Positions 1 to 8,894 are shown, counted from the stretch's first letter. The stretch: DNA of 64,000 bases from Olleya marilimosa CAM030 (GCF_000518485.1 NZ_KI912443.1:277205-341204); one strand, 5' to 3'. Notes: generated by a model not told the origin, from the sequence alone. A program made the numbers and translations.

Positions 1-1201
1 AAGTACTTTAATTGGACGTTTATTGTATGACACAAAATCCTTAACGTCAGATAAAATTGAGGCTATCCAACAAAAAAGTGAACAACTGGGTTATGATTAT
101 TTAGATTTTTCACTAGCAACAGATGGTTTGGTAGCAGAGAGAGAACAAGGAATTACTATAGATGTTGCGCATATATACTTTTCAACTCAAAATAAAAGTT
201 ACATAATAGCAGATACACCTGGACATGTAGAGTATACCAGAAACATGGTTACAGGAGCATCAACATCTCAAGCGGCTATAATTTTAATAGACGCTAGAAA
301 AGGAGTTATAGAGCAAACTAATAGACACTTTTTTATTAATAATTTGCTTAGGGTAAAAACTGTAATTGTAGCTATAAATAAGATGGATTTGGTTGATTTT
401 TCTGAAGAAAGATATAACCAAATAAAATCAGATTTTGAAATCTTGATGAGTAAACGTGATTATCAAGAGCAAAATATAACTTTTATTCCTGTTAGTGCAT
501 TAAAAGGTGATAACGTAGTAGCTAAATCTGTAAACACACCTTGGTACAAAGGAAAAACTTTAATTGATTATCTAGAAACTATAGATAGTCAAGCGCTTTA
601 TAATAGTGGGACACCAAGATTTCCTGTGCAATATGTTATACGTCCAAAAACGGAAGAATTTCATGATTATCGTGGATATGCAGGAAAAGTATATGGTGGC
701 GAATTAAGTGTTGGTGATGAGGTAGTCGTGTTACCTTCACAAACAAAATCTAAGATTAAAGGTATTCAGTTTTATGATCAAGAGGTCAAAACCGCATCTA
801 GACGCTCTTCAGTAACCATAACCTTAACCGACGATGTCAATATTAGTCGTGGTGACATGATTGTTAAAGCAAACGATTTGCCGACTGTAGATAAGCAGTT
901 TACAGCAACAGTATCTTGGATGGATACTAAGCATTTAAATGTTGGAGGTAAGTATGTTTTACAACATGGTGTAAATAGAGTGTTAGCTAAAGTGGATAAG
1001 ATTCATCATAAAATTAATCCTGATTATTCTGGGATTGATCAGACTGTAGATAGCCTTAAAATTAATGATATCGCAACAGTATCGTTTAAGCTAAACAAAC
1101 CTGTTTTTTATGATGCGTTTAAATCACATAGGACTAATGGGTCTTTTATTTTAATAGACACGTTATCTAATAATACGGTAGCAGCAGGTTTTATTCAATA
1201 G
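1..1201 (+). CDS. cysN: Sulfate adenylyltransferase subunit 1 (CysN), 5' end cut by the window
   Basis: GTPase subunit of ATP sulfurylase, which with CysD turns sulfate and ATP into adenylylsulfate in assimilatory sulfate reduction. The reading frame is open from position 2 (STLIGRLLYD, the end of the P-loop), so the start and the beginning of the P-loop lie outside the window; the TTG at 23 is an internal leucine codon, not a start. Visible GTPase motifs are REQGITID (switch I), DTPGH (G3) and NKMD (G4), followed by EF-Tu-like beta-barrel domains. About 399 codons are present, close to full length. cysD would be expected just upstream. Confident call. Confidence 0.93.
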   Translation, partial: STLIGRLLYDTKSLTSDKIEAIQQKSEQLGYDYLDFSLATDGLVAEREQGITIDVAHIYFSTQNKSYIIADTPGHVEYTRNMVTGASTSQAAIILIDARKGVIEQTNRHFFINNLLRVKTVIVAINKMDLVDFSEERYNQIKSDFEILMSKRDYQEQNITFIPVSALKGDNVVAKSVNTPWYKGKTLIDYLETIDSQALYNSGTPRFPVQYVIRPKTEEFHDYRGYAGKVYGGELSVGDEVVVLPSQTKSKIKGIQFYDQEVKTASRRSSVTITLTDDVNISRGDMIVKANDLPTVDKQFTATVSWMDTKHLNVGGKYVLQHGVNRVLAKVDKIHHKINPDYSGIDQTVDSLKINDIATVSFKLNKPVFYDAFKSHRTNGSFILIDTLSNNTVAAGFIQ

Positions 1202-1256
1202 CAACAATACGTTATTAATAATTTACATACTTTTGCGACCTAATTATTAGTGTTTA

Positions 1257-2348
1257 ATGAGGTATTATTTTAATTGCTTGCTTTTGTTTTGTGTTTTAGT
1301 TGTAACAGCACAAGAAAACAATAATCAATATTCTGTTGATGCTAATTTTTTCTACGGAAACATTGCAGAGCATAATAGTGATATTTCACATTTAATAAAA
1401 GGACATCCTACAGGTTTTATATTAAGTTATAATAAAAAAACCTTTGGTCAAAATGCATGGGAAAGTAGATATAACTATCCAGATTATGGTGCGTCAATTA
1501 TCTATCAAGATTTAAAAAACGAAACTTTAGGAAATAATTTTGGTGTTTATGCACACTACAATTTTTATTTTTTAAAACGTAATTTAATATTCAGAATTGG
1601 TCAAGGTTTAGCCCACAATTCTAACCCATACGATAAAGTTGATAATTATCGTAATAACGCATTTGGGACACGTTTATTAAGTAGTACATACCTGATGCTA
1701 AACTATAAAAAAGAAAACATTTTTAGTGGTTTTGGACTGCAAACAGGTTTGTCTTTAATCCATTATTCTAATGCTAATGTTAAAGCGCCAAATAGTTCAA
1801 TAAATAGTATCACGTTTAATTTAGGTGTAAATTATGTATTGGATGCAGATAACTCACCAGAATATATTAAACATATTGACCAAGACTTTACAGAAAAAGT
1901 AAAATATAACTTAGCGTTTAGAACAGGTGTCAATGAAAGTGATATTATTGATTCTGGACAATATGCCTTTTATATCGTTTCGGCTTATGCTGATAAGCGT
2001 TTAAATAAAAAAAGTGCCATACAATTAGGTACAGATGTGTTTTTCTCAAACTTTTTAAAAACGCATATTAGATACAAATCAGTTGCATTTCCCTTAGATA
2101 ATGTGTCTGGAGACGAAGACTACAAGCGTATTGGAGTATTTGTTGGTCATGAGTTGTTTATTAGTAAAACATCATTAGTAACGCAGTTAGGTTACTATGT
2201 TTATTATCCATTTGATTTTGAAGGTCGTGTGTATAATAGGGTAGGTTTAAAACGCTATTTTAGTGATAAACTATATGGAGCCTTAACCTTAAAGTCGCAT
2301 GGTGCAAAAGCTGAAGCAGTAGAATTAGGAATAGGAATACGTTTATAA
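1257..2348 (+). CDS. PagL-like acyloxyacyl hydrolase (lipid A 3-O-deacylase family)
   Basis: 363 aa with an N-terminal signal peptide (MRYYFNCLLLFCVLVVTAQ) and a beta-barrel-like body ending in alternating hydrophobic residues (LGIGIRL). The motif HYSNA carries His169 and Ser171, matching the His-x-Ser catalytic dyad of PagL enzymes, which remove the R-3-hydroxymyristate at position 3 of lipid A in the outer membrane. It is longer than enterobacterial PagL, as in Bacteroidota homologues. It is followed after 1 nt by the GIN-domain lipoprotein gene, so the two are probably co-transcribed. Family placement is good; activity is inferred. Confidence 0.72.
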   Translation: MRYYFNCLLLFCVLVVTAQENNNQYSVDANFFYGNIAEHNSDISHLIKGHPTGFILSYNKKTFGQNAWESRYNYPDYGASIIYQDLKNETLGNNFGVYAHYNFYFLKRNLIFRIGQGLAHNSNPYDKVDNYRNNAFGTRLLSSTYLMLNYKKENIFSGFGLQTGLSLIHYSNANVKAPNSSINSITFNLGVNYVLDADNSPEYIKHIDQDFTEKVKYNLAFRTGVNESDIIDSGQYAFYIVSAYADKRLNKKSAIQLGTDVFFSNFLKTHIRYKSVAFPLDNVSGDEDYKRIGVFVGHELFISKTSLVTQLGYYVYYPFDFEGRVYNRVGLKRYFSDKLYGALTLKSHGAKAEAVELGIGIRL

Positions 2349-2349
2349 T

Positions 2350-3093
2350 ATGAAACAATTAATATACATACTATCAGTAATATTTCTATTTGGTTGTGAT
2401 TCTGAAAACGCACCAGATTGTTTTCAAAATTCTGGAGATATCGTCCAGCAAGAGATTGTAGTGGATGAGTTTACTAAAATTACGGTATATAAAAATATCG
2501 AATTATTTATCCAGCAAGGATTAACTCAAAAAGTGGTGTTAGAAACTGGCGAGAATTTAGCAAACGATGTTGAGGTTTATGTTGAAAATGGTCGATTGAC
2601 ATTAAAGGATAACAATAGTTGTAATTTAACAAGGGATTATGGGATTACTAAAATATATGTTACAACGCCTAACGTAACAGAAGTTAGAAACAGTAGTAAT
2701 CTAGACGTACATAGTATTGGTGTTTTAAATTTTCCTGATCTTAAACTGACTTCAGAAGATGATTCTGGAGATTATTATAATGTTGGATTGTTTAATATGG
2801 AAGTTAATTGCACAAACTTGTTTGTTGTAATTAATAATATTACTACAAATATCATCTCTGGTACAACTGAAAATTTAAGAGTTAATCATGCATCAGGTAA
2901 TGGTCGTTTTGAAGGTCGTTATCTTATAGCGCAAAACGTAATCGTATATCATCGAGGTACAAATGATATAATTGTAAATCCACAACTTAGCTTAACAGCT
3001 AGTCTAGTTAGTACTGGAGATGTTATTGCTGTAAATACACCACCAACGGTTACAATATCAGAACAATTTGATGGACGCGTAATTTTTGAATAA
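2350..3093 (+). CDS. GIN-domain (DUF2807) lipoprotein
   Basis: 247 aa. The N-terminus (IYILSVIFLFGCDSEN) has a lipobox with the lipidated Cys near residue 16. The rest is a repetitive beta-rich domain (EFTKITVYKNIELFIQQG, VEVYVENGRLTLK, ITKIYVTTPNVTEVRNSSNLDV) typical of the Bacteroidota head GIN domain, a right-handed beta-helix-like fold. The specific function is unknown. It follows the PagL-like gene by 1 nt and converges on gldA with a 4-nt gap and no room for a separate terminator. Confidence 0.8.
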   Translation: MKQLIYILSVIFLFGCDSENAPDCFQNSGDIVQQEIVVDEFTKITVYKNIELFIQQGLTQKVVLETGENLANDVEVYVENGRLTLKDNNSCNLTRDYGITKIYVTTPNVTEVRNSSNLDVHSIGVLNFPDLKLTSEDDSGDYYNVGLFNMEVNCTNLFVVINNITTNIISGTTENLRVNHASGNGRFEGRYLIAQNVIVYHRGTNDIIVNPQLSLTASLVSTGDVIAVNTPPTVTISEQFDGRVIFE

Positions 3094-3097
3094 TTTA

Positions 3098-3991
3098 CTA
3101 GCTGGTTAATTCTCTAAATAAACTTTCTAAGCTTGCATTTTTTTGATTTAGTTGTAAAATCTTTAACTGATTATCATGTGCAAAGTCAAAGACATGACTA
3201 CGCATATCTTCAGAGGTTTCAAAAGTAATTTCGTAAATAAAATCATGTGTATTTTTTACTTTTTTAGCATTTGGTAATCTAAGTAAAAAAGCATCTTCTA
3301 CTCTGTAGTCAAACTCGACAACAACAATTTGTGCTTGTCCATCGCGTAAGTCTTTTAGTTTTTTATTGGCAACAATTTCACCTTTATTAATAATAATTAC
3401 ACGATCACACATAGCTTCAACTTCTTGCATAATATGTGTAGATAAAAATACAGTTTTATCTTTTCCTAAATTTTTAATTAGGTTTCTAATATCAATTAAT
3501 TGGTTTGGGTCTAAACCGGTTGTAGGTTCATCTAAAATTAAAACCTCTGGATTATGTAGTAACGCATTTGCAAGTCCAACACGCTGTCTGTAACCTTTAC
3601 TTAGTTGTCCAATAGTTTTGTGTGCTTCTGGTGTTAATCCCGTTAATTTTATGACCTCTTCAATACGTGATTTGTCTACTTTATAGACATTAGCATTAAA
3701 ACTTAAATATTCTCTTACATACTGTTCTAAATACAAAGGATTGTGTTCAGGTAAATAACCTACACTTTTTTGTACATTTTTTGTGTCAGTTAAAATATGA
3801 TGTCCATTAACTTCCGCATCGCCTGATGTAGGATTGATGTAAGTAGTTAAGATTTTCATCATTGTAGATTTTCCTGCGCCATTAGGACCCAAAAAACCAA
3901 CAATTTCAGGACGATTAATTTCAAATGAAATATTATTTAAAGCCTTCTGCGAGCCATAAACTTTAGTGATGTTTTCTACTTTAATTGACAT
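3098..3991 (-). CDS. gldA: Gliding motility ABC transporter ATP-binding subunit GldA
   Basis: 297 aa ABC ATPase with Walker A GPNGAGKST (about residues 36-44), signature LSKGYRQRVGL and Walker B VLILDEPTTGLDP, then the H-loop STH. The sequence (IKVENITKVYGSQKALNNISF, PEHNPLYLEQYVREYL) and the roughly 90-residue C-terminal extension match the flavobacterial GldA family, the ATPase of the GldA/GldF/GldG transporter needed for gliding in some species. gldF and gldG are not in the window, as is usual. It diverges from the aromatic operon. Confidence 0.88.
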   Translation of the reverse strand: MSIKVENITKVYGSQKALNNISFEINRPEIVGFLGPNGAGKSTMMKILTTYINPTSGDAEVNGHHILTDTKNVQKSVGYLPEHNPLYLEQYVREYLSFNANVYKVDKSRIEEVIKLTGLTPEAHKTIGQLSKGYRQRVGLANALLHNPEVLILDEPTTGLDPNQLIDIRNLIKNLGKDKTVFLSTHIMQEVEAMCDRVIIINKGEIVANKKLKDLRDGQAQIVVVEFDYRVEDAFLLRLPNAKKVKNTHDFIYEITFETSEDMRSHVFDFAHDNQLKILQLNQKNASLESLFRELTS

Positions 3992-4096
3992 GGATATAAT
4001 CTTTACTCAAAAATAGACATTCTGTAATTTATACCATAGATTATTAATAAATCTTTAAATATTTACTAAAAAGCACAAAAATAGGTGCTTAGTGTT

Positions 4097-4125
4097 TTGT
4101 TATATCATTTTATTATTTACTTTAG
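4097..4125 (+). promoter_or_regulatory. Promoter of the aromatic leader/pheA operon
   Basis: TTG at 4097-4099 (-33) and TACTTTAG at 4118-4125 (one mismatch to the Bacteroidota -7 TAnnTTTG) are separated by 18 nt. Transcription would start near 4130, about 12 nt before the leader peptide ATG at 4142. Prediction from sequence only. Confidence 0.5.
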
Positions 4126-4141
4126 CAATATTATTACAAAC

Positions 4142-4219
4142 ATGAGCACAATAAACAATACATATTTTAGCTGGTATTATTTCTTTTTTAACAAAAGGAA
4201 CGAGACGCTGTATATGTAA
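4142..4219 (+). CDS. Aromatic leader peptide of the pheA operon attenuator
   Basis: A 25-codon ORF (ATG 4142, TAA 4217-4219) whose residues 8-16 read YFSWYYFFF: eight of nine are Tyr, Phe or Trp, codons 4163-4189. Residue 24 is also Tyr. It lies between the predicted promoter and a strong terminator-like palindrome, upstream of the operon for Phe and Tyr synthesis. This is the arrangement of classical attenuator leader peptides (pheA, trp of enteric bacteria). Ribosome stalling at the aromatic run would report shortage of charged tRNA for Phe, Tyr or Trp. Direct sequence evidence is strong; function is inferred. Confidence 0.85.
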   Translation: MSTINNTYFSWYYFFFNKRNETLYM

Positions 4220-4272
4220 TTTAGCAACATATATTTTTAAAAAAAGTCTCGATATATATCGAGACTTTTTTT
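4200..4272 (+). terminator. Attenuator: antiterminator arm and intrinsic terminator before pheA
   Basis: The terminator is a perfect 30-bp palindrome at 4241-4270 (core AGTCTCGAT / ATCGAGACT) ending in seven T residues. The 3' arm CGAGAC (4260-4265) is duplicated at 4201-4206 inside the last leader codons, where it can instead pair with GTCTCG (4246-4251) to form an antiterminator; an inner hairpin TATATGT 4211-4217 / ACATATA 4227-4233 would bring the arms together. A ribosome reaching the stop codon covers 4201-4206 and permits termination; one stalled upstream leaves the antiterminator free. Confidence 0.8.
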
Positions 4273-4302
4273 GTTTAAATAACTCAGTAAAAAACAAATA
4301 AT

Positions 4303-5130
4303 TTGATAAAAACAGTAGCCATACAAGGTATAAAAGGATCGTTTCATCACATTGTGTCTCAAAATTATTTTAAGACCAATATTAGTATTGTCCCTTTTAT
4401 GTCTTTTGATCAAACGGTAGATAGTGTTCTTAAAAAGGAGACAGATGCAGCTATAATGGCTATTGAAAACTCAATTGCAGGATCTATTATTCCTAATTAT
4501 GCACTAATAGATACTAATAATTTGCATGTAGTAGGAGAGTATTATTTAGATATTCAACACAACTTGATGGCTTTGCCAAATCAAAAGATTGAGGATATTA
4601 CAGAGGTGTATTCTCATCCTATGGCGTTATTACAATGTAAAGCCTTTTTTAAGCAATATCCTCATATTAAACTTATAGAAGATAAGGATACTGCTGAGGT
4701 TGCTGAGCGTATACATAAAAAACAATTAAACAACACAGGAGCTATTGCTAGTACTTTAGCTGCAGAAATATTTGAGTTAGATATTTTAGCAACAAGTATC
4801 CAGACTATAAAACATAACGAAACCCGTTTTGTAATTGTAAAACAGGATAATTCTGAAATCGCTGAAGCGGAAATAAATAAAGCATCTATCAAATTTGAAT
4901 TAGATCATAAAAGAGGAAGTTTAGCAACCATTTTAAATGTTATGAGTGATTGCAAATTAAACTTAACAAAAATTCAGTCTTTACCAATAATTGAAACCCC
5001 TTGGAAATATGCCTTTTTTGTAGATGTTACATTTCAGGATTATCAAGATTTTAAAAAAGCCAAATCTATAATGGATATTATGGCCACACATTTTAAGGTT
5101 ATTGGTCAATATAAAAATGCGAAAATATAA
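4303..5130 (+). CDS. pheA: Prephenate dehydratase
   Basis: 275 aa. Converts prephenate to phenylpyruvate for phenylalanine synthesis. The N-terminal catalytic domain shows IQGIKGSFHH, ESNIAG-type AIENSIAGSI (about 59-68) and the TRF motif (NETRFVIV); the C-terminal ACT domain (KFELDHKRGSLATILNVMSDCKLNLTK) contains the ESLP-equivalent segment QSLP used for Phe feedback. No chorismate mutase is fused: that activity is in the last gene of the operon. Start is TTG at 4303; no upstream ATG is available and homology begins there. It overlaps the next gene by 1 nt and is under the attenuator. Confidence 0.93.
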   Translation: MIKTVAIQGIKGSFHHIVSQNYFKTNISIVPFMSFDQTVDSVLKKETDAAIMAIENSIAGSIIPNYALIDTNNLHVVGEYYLDIQHNLMALPNQKIEDITEVYSHPMALLQCKAFFKQYPHIKLIEDKDTAEVAERIHKKQLNNTGAIASTLAAEIFELDILATSIQTIKHNETRFVIVKQDNSEIAEAEINKASIKFELDHKRGSLATILNVMSDCKLNLTKIQSLPIIETPWKYAFFVDVTFQDYQDFKKAKSIMDIMATHFKVIGQYKNAKI

Positions 5131-6269
5131 TGAAAGTAGCTAATAGATTACATAGTGTAGAGGAATACTACTTTTCTAAAAAATTAAAGGAGGTCAATGC
5201 TTTAAAAGCAGCAGGAAAACCTATCATTAATTTAGGAATTGGAAGTCCAGATTTACAACCATCAAGCCAAGTTGTTGCAGCGTTAACAGCAGGTTTGTTA
5301 GATGCTAATGCACATAAGTATCAAAGTTATCAAGGATTACCAGAGTTTAGGCAAGCTATTTCAGAATTTTATAAAGCACATTATAACGTATCAATTAACC
5401 CAGATGCAGAAGTGTTACCATTAATGGGAAGCAAAGAGGGAATTATGCATATATCTATGGCTTTTTTAAATGAAGGTGATAGCGTATTAATTCCTAATCC
5501 AGGATATCCAACGTATGCAGCTGTGACTAAATTAGTGCAAGCTAATCCTATCACTTATAATTTAGATCAAAGCAATAATTGGTTGCCTAATTTAGAGGAG
5601 ATTGAAACCTTAGATTTAAGTAAAGTTAAATTAATGTGGATCAGTTATCCGCATATGCCAACAGGTGCTAAAGCGTTTAAAACGGATTTAAAAAAGTTAA
5701 TCGATTTTGCTAAAAAGCATGATATTTTACTAGTAAATGATAATCCTTATAGTTTTATTTTAAATAATAATCCGTTAAGTATTTTAAATGTTGAAGGTGC
5801 AAAGGATGTTTGTTTGGAGCTAAATTCTCTAAGTAAAACTTTTAATATGGCTGGTTGGAGAGTTGGAATGGTTTTAGGAAGTCCAGACCATATAAACGCA
5901 ATTTTAAAAGTAAAAAGCAATATGGATTCTGGTATGTTTTACGGAATTCAAAAAGGTGCAATAGCAGCATTAAATAGTCAGCAAGATTGGTTTGATAGTT
6001 TAAACAAAGTGTATACAACACGTCGTAAATTAGTTTGGCAGTTAGCGGATAAATTAAACTGTACCTATGATAAAGAAGCTTCAGGTTTATTTGTTTGGGC
6101 AAAAGCACCAGAAGGTTATAAATCAGAAACATTTATAGATACATTGTTACACGATAAAAGCCTATTTATAACACCAGGAACAGTGTTTGGAACACAAGGC
6201 GAAGGGTATGTAAGATTTTCGTTATGTGCAACGGAAGAACAAATAGAAGAAGCAATAGCAAGAGTATGA
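5130..6269 (+). CDS. PLP-dependent class I/II aminotransferase (probable aromatic aminotransferase)
   Basis: 379 aa fold-type I aminotransferase. Motifs: LGIGSPDLQP near the N-terminus, IPNPGYPTY, the NDNPYSF segment (Asp/Tyr contacts to PLP) and SLSKTFNMAGWRVG, where the Lys forms the PLP aldimine. Position between prephenate dehydratase and prephenate dehydrogenase suggests transamination of phenylpyruvate and 4-hydroxyphenylpyruvate, but other acceptors cannot be excluded from sequence. TAATG overlap with pheA and ATGA overlap with tyrA indicate translational coupling. Confidence 0.88.
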   Translation: MKVANRLHSVEEYYFSKKLKEVNALKAAGKPIINLGIGSPDLQPSSQVVAALTAGLLDANAHKYQSYQGLPEFRQAISEFYKAHYNVSINPDAEVLPLMGSKEGIMHISMAFLNEGDSVLIPNPGYPTYAAVTKLVQANPITYNLDQSNNWLPNLEEIETLDLSKVKLMWISYPHMPTGAKAFKTDLKKLIDFAKKHDILLVNDNPYSFILNNNPLSILNVEGAKDVCLELNSLSKTFNMAGWRVGMVLGSPDHINAILKVKSNMDSGMFYGIQKGAIAALNSQQDWFDSLNKVYTTRRKLVWQLADKLNCTYDKEASGLFVWAKAPEGYKSETFIDTLLHDKSLFITPGTVFGTQGEGYVRFSLCATEEQIEEAIARV

Positions 6270-7120
6270 TACAAAATATATACATAATTGGTGTTGGATT
6301 AATTGGCGGTAGCTTGGCTTTGGACATAAAAAATAAACGTCCTGAAGTTACAGTTTATGGTATTGATAAATCCGAAGACCATATAAATCAAGCTTTAGAG
6401 CTTGGTGTTATTGATCATAAAGCCACTTTTGAAGATTTAGATAAGGCAGATTTAGTAGTACTAGCTATTCCTGTGGATGCTTCTGTTAGTGTTTTGCCTG
6501 ATGTCCTTGATAAAATATCAGATTTTACGTTAGTTGCTGATGTTGGTTCGACTAAGTCTGATATCTGCAAAGTGGTAGAAAACCATAAAAGACGACGTAA
6601 TTTTTTAGCAATGCATCCTATTGCAGGAACCGAGTTTTCTGGACCAAAAGCAGCAATCAGAGATTTGTTTAATCAAAAGACAAATATTATTTGCGAAGTA
6701 GAAAAAACAGCCTTCAAGCTACAAGAAAAAGCAGTCGGTTTGTTTACAGAAATAGGAATGCGTATGCGTTACATGAATCCAGAATCTCATGATAAACATA
6801 TTGCTTATGTGTCGCATTTATCACATATTAGTGCATTTATGTTAGGTAAAACGGTTATTGAAAAAGAAAAGAATGAGCGTGATATTTTTGATATGGCTGG
6901 TTCAGGATTTGAAAGTACAGTAAGATTAGCAAAAAGTAGTCCAGCCATGTGGACACCAATTTTTAAACAGAATAAAACTAATGTAGTCGAAACATTAGAG
7001 GATTACATTGCTAATTTAACACAGTTTAAAAAGCTTATAGAAAACGATGATTTTGAAGGTGTCTTTAACGAAATGAAAGATACCAATTACATCAAACAAA
7101 TATTAAACGGAATACAATAA
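6266..7120 (+). CDS. tyrA: Prephenate dehydrogenase
   Basis: 284 aa from ATG 6266, which overlaps the TGA of the preceding aminotransferase gene; a longer upstream frame exists but begins inside that gene. Oxidatively decarboxylates prephenate to 4-hydroxyphenylpyruvate. The Rossmann motif IGVGLIGGSLA is at residues 6-16, and HPIAGTEFSGPKAA (about 122-135) and the SHLSH segment are the family active-site signatures. No ACT or chorismate mutase domain is present. Third gene of the attenuated operon. Confidence 0.93.
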   Translation: MIQNIYIIGVGLIGGSLALDIKNKRPEVTVYGIDKSEDHINQALELGVIDHKATFEDLDKADLVVLAIPVDASVSVLPDVLDKISDFTLVADVGSTKSDICKVVENHKRRRNFLAMHPIAGTEFSGPKAAIRDLFNQKTNIICEVEKTAFKLQEKAVGLFTEIGMRMRYMNPESHDKHIAYVSHLSHISAFMLGKTVIEKEKNERDIFDMAGSGFESTVRLAKSSPAMWTPIFKQNKTNVVETLEDYIANLTQFKKLIENDDFEGVFNEMKDTNYIKQILNGIQ

Positions 7121-7163
7121 ATAGTAATATTCTATAAAATTTATAGGATTAGATAAGAAGATT

Positions 7164-8246
7164 ATGGAAAATAAAAAAGAAATGAGAAACTGGTTGGATG
7201 ACATGAAGTTAGATCATCCATTAGTCATCGCTGGACCTTGTAGTGCAGAGACTGAAGAGCAAGTATTAAAAATAGCACACGAGCTAAAAGATACTGATGT
7301 TAGCTATTTTAGAGCAGGTATATGGAAACCACGTACTAGACCAGGAATGTTTGAAGGTGTTGGTGCTTTAGGTTTAAATTGGCTTAAAAAAGTTAAAGAA
7401 GAAACAGGTATGAAAACCTGTACTGAAGTTGCAAATGCAGCACACGTAAAATTAGCTATCGAGAATGATGTTGATTTGCTTTGGATTGGAGCACGATCTA
7501 CAGTTAGTCCATTTATCATGCAAGAATTGGCAGACGCACTAGCAGGAACAGATAAAATTGTATTAGTTAAAAATCCAGTAAATCCAGATTTAGCGCTATG
7601 GTTAGGTGGTATTGAAAGATTATATACTGCAGGTATTAAAAACTTAGGAGCAATCCATAGAGGGTTTTCTACTTATGAAAAGACCATGTATAGAAACATT
7701 CCAGAATGGCAAATTGCTATTGAGTTTCAAAACAGATTTCCTGATTTACCATTAATAAACGATCCGTCGCATATTACTGGAAAACGTGATATGGTTTTTG
7801 ATGTCTCTCAAACAGCATTAGATTTAAATTTTGATGGGTTAATGATTGAAACTCATACAGATCCTGATAATGCATGGAGTGATGCAGCACAACAAGTAAC
7901 ACCTTCTGCTTTAATCCAGATGATGGTAGATTTAAAGATTAGAAAAGAATCTGATCCAGAAGCAGAATACAATCAAGAGTTAACTAACCTAAGAGCGCAA
8001 ATAGATGTTGTGGATAATCAAATTATCGAAGCTTTAGGTAAACGTATGAAAATTGCTGATGGAATTGGAGGTCTTAAAAAACAGAAAAACGTTGCAGTTT
8101 TACAAAGCAAACGTTGGAACGAGATTTTAGGAAAAATGGTTTTAGAAGGTGAGTCTAAAGGATTGAGTGAAGAGTTTATCTTAAAAATGTTTAAGGCAAT
8201 TCACCAAGAATCAATTAATCATCAAGAAAAAATTATAAAAGGATAA
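7164..8246 (+). CDS. Bifunctional DAHP synthase / chorismate mutase
   Basis: 360 aa. Residues 1-265 are a type I (KDSA-like) 3-deoxy-7-phosphoheptulonate synthase: AGPCSAET, FRAGIWKPRTRPGMFEGVG, GARSTVSPF, VKNPVNPD, HRGFS, NDPSHITGKR and the metal-site segment IETHTDPDNAWSDA. Residues 270-355 are an AroQ chorismate mutase (LRAQIDVVDNQIIEALGKRMKIADGI, LQSKRWNEIL). It therefore supplies both the entry step to the shikimate pathway and prephenate for its operon neighbours. Fourth and last gene, 43 nt after tyrA, ending at a strong terminator. Confidence 0.92.
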   Translation: MENKKEMRNWLDDMKLDHPLVIAGPCSAETEEQVLKIAHELKDTDVSYFRAGIWKPRTRPGMFEGVGALGLNWLKKVKEETGMKTCTEVANAAHVKLAIENDVDLLWIGARSTVSPFIMQELADALAGTDKIVLVKNPVNPDLALWLGGIERLYTAGIKNLGAIHRGFSTYEKTMYRNIPEWQIAIEFQNRFPDLPLINDPSHITGKRDMVFDVSQTALDLNFDGLMIETHTDPDNAWSDAAQQVTPSALIQMMVDLKIRKESDPEAEYNQELTNLRAQIDVVDNQIIEALGKRMKIADGIGGLKKQKNVAVLQSKRWNEILGKMVLEGESKGLSEEFILKMFKAIHQESINHQEKIIKG

Positions 8247-8264
8247 TTTTAGTTTTGAATATAA

Positions 8265-8296
8265 AAAAAAGCCTCTTAAATTTAAGAGGCTTTTTT
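8265..8296. terminator. Bidirectional intrinsic terminator
   Basis: Perfect inverted repeat AAGCCTCTTAAATTTAAGAGGCTT flanked by A-tract and T-tract, between the end of the aromatic operon and the convergent gene at 8302-8781. Confidence 0.85.
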
Positions 8297-8301
8297 GTGT
8301 T

Positions 8302-8781
8302 TTAAAGTGTTCGTTTAAACGTGTATCTTGTAATAAAAATACCTTTACCATCACCTTTTCCTCCTTCACTTTCAACACCAGTATTAATAAAGGCTAATTC
8401 CCATCCTTGAGCAACCATGTCGTTAACTTTTGAAGTCATAACAGCATCGTTAGCAGCTATATTTTGAAATCTAATTCCACCTAAATTATAAAAGTTTAAT
8501 AACTTAGTTTCGTCATAATTTTTAACTCTGATTTCACTTCTTTTAGATTTGTTTTTTTCATCAGAATCTTTATCGTCAGAGCGCACAGTTGTATATTCTT
8601 TGTAATCTTTAGTTTCATTTGCAGATATCATTCTAGAACGCCCTAAACCATTAGGTACAATAGATTCTACAACAGTCACAACCTTATACTCTACCTGACC
8701 ACTTTTGTCAGATTTAGTAATAAATGAGAAAGAAATAAAGCCAACAATGGCTAATGCGATAAATAAATAGTTTTTTTTCAT
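8302..8781 (-). CDS. Hypothetical secreted protein
   Basis: 159 aa with a signal peptide or N-terminal anchor (YLFIALAIVGFISFSFITKS). The mature part has a charged linker (DDKDSDEKNKSKRSE, about 68-82) and a C-terminal region ending MVAQGWELAFINTGV...ITRYTFKRTL, resembling small Bacteroidota proteins of DUF4177 type in which a 'GWEL' turn recurs. No function is assignable. It is a single gene, divergent from rsgA. Confidence 0.7.
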   Translation of the reverse strand: MKKNYLFIALAIVGFISFSFITKSDKSGQVEYKVVTVVESIVPNGLGRSRMISANETKDYKEYTTVRSDDKDSDEKNKSKRSEIRVKNYDETKLLNFYNLGGIRFQNIAANDAVMTSKVNDMVAQGWELAFINTGVESEGGKGDGKGIFITRYTFKRTL

Positions 8782-8881
8782 GATATAAGTTTATGTTAAG
8801 ACACGAAGTTAATAAAAATTTTAAACCAACAAAGGATGCCATTTGGTACTGATTTTTGTTGGAATAGAAGATAATAATTTT

Positions 8882-8889
8882 CATATTTG
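8882..8889 (+). promoter_or_regulatory. -7 element of rsgA, possibly leaderless transcript
   Basis: CATATTTG (one mismatch to TAnnTTTG) ends only 5 nt before the rsgA ATG at 8895, so the transcript would begin at or within a few bases of the start codon. A TTTTTGTTG stretch near 8850-8862 can serve as the -33. Confidence 0.4.
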
Positions 8890-8894
8890 TAGTA

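Noticed and set aside
23..1201. CysN starting at TTG 23 as a shortened protein
   Set aside because: The frame is open to position 2 and encodes the end of the P-loop; the gene is simply cut by the window.
4100..4297. Minus-strand ORF of 65 codons upstream of pheA
   Set aside because: It is antisense to the leader peptide and terminator palindrome, which explain the region better; composition is not protein-like.
8817..8889. Possible fourth LytTR-type site upstream of rsgA (CATATTTG with a GCCATTTGG at 8838)
   Set aside because: There is no second repeat 21 bp upstream and the distance to the -7 is not 42 bp.
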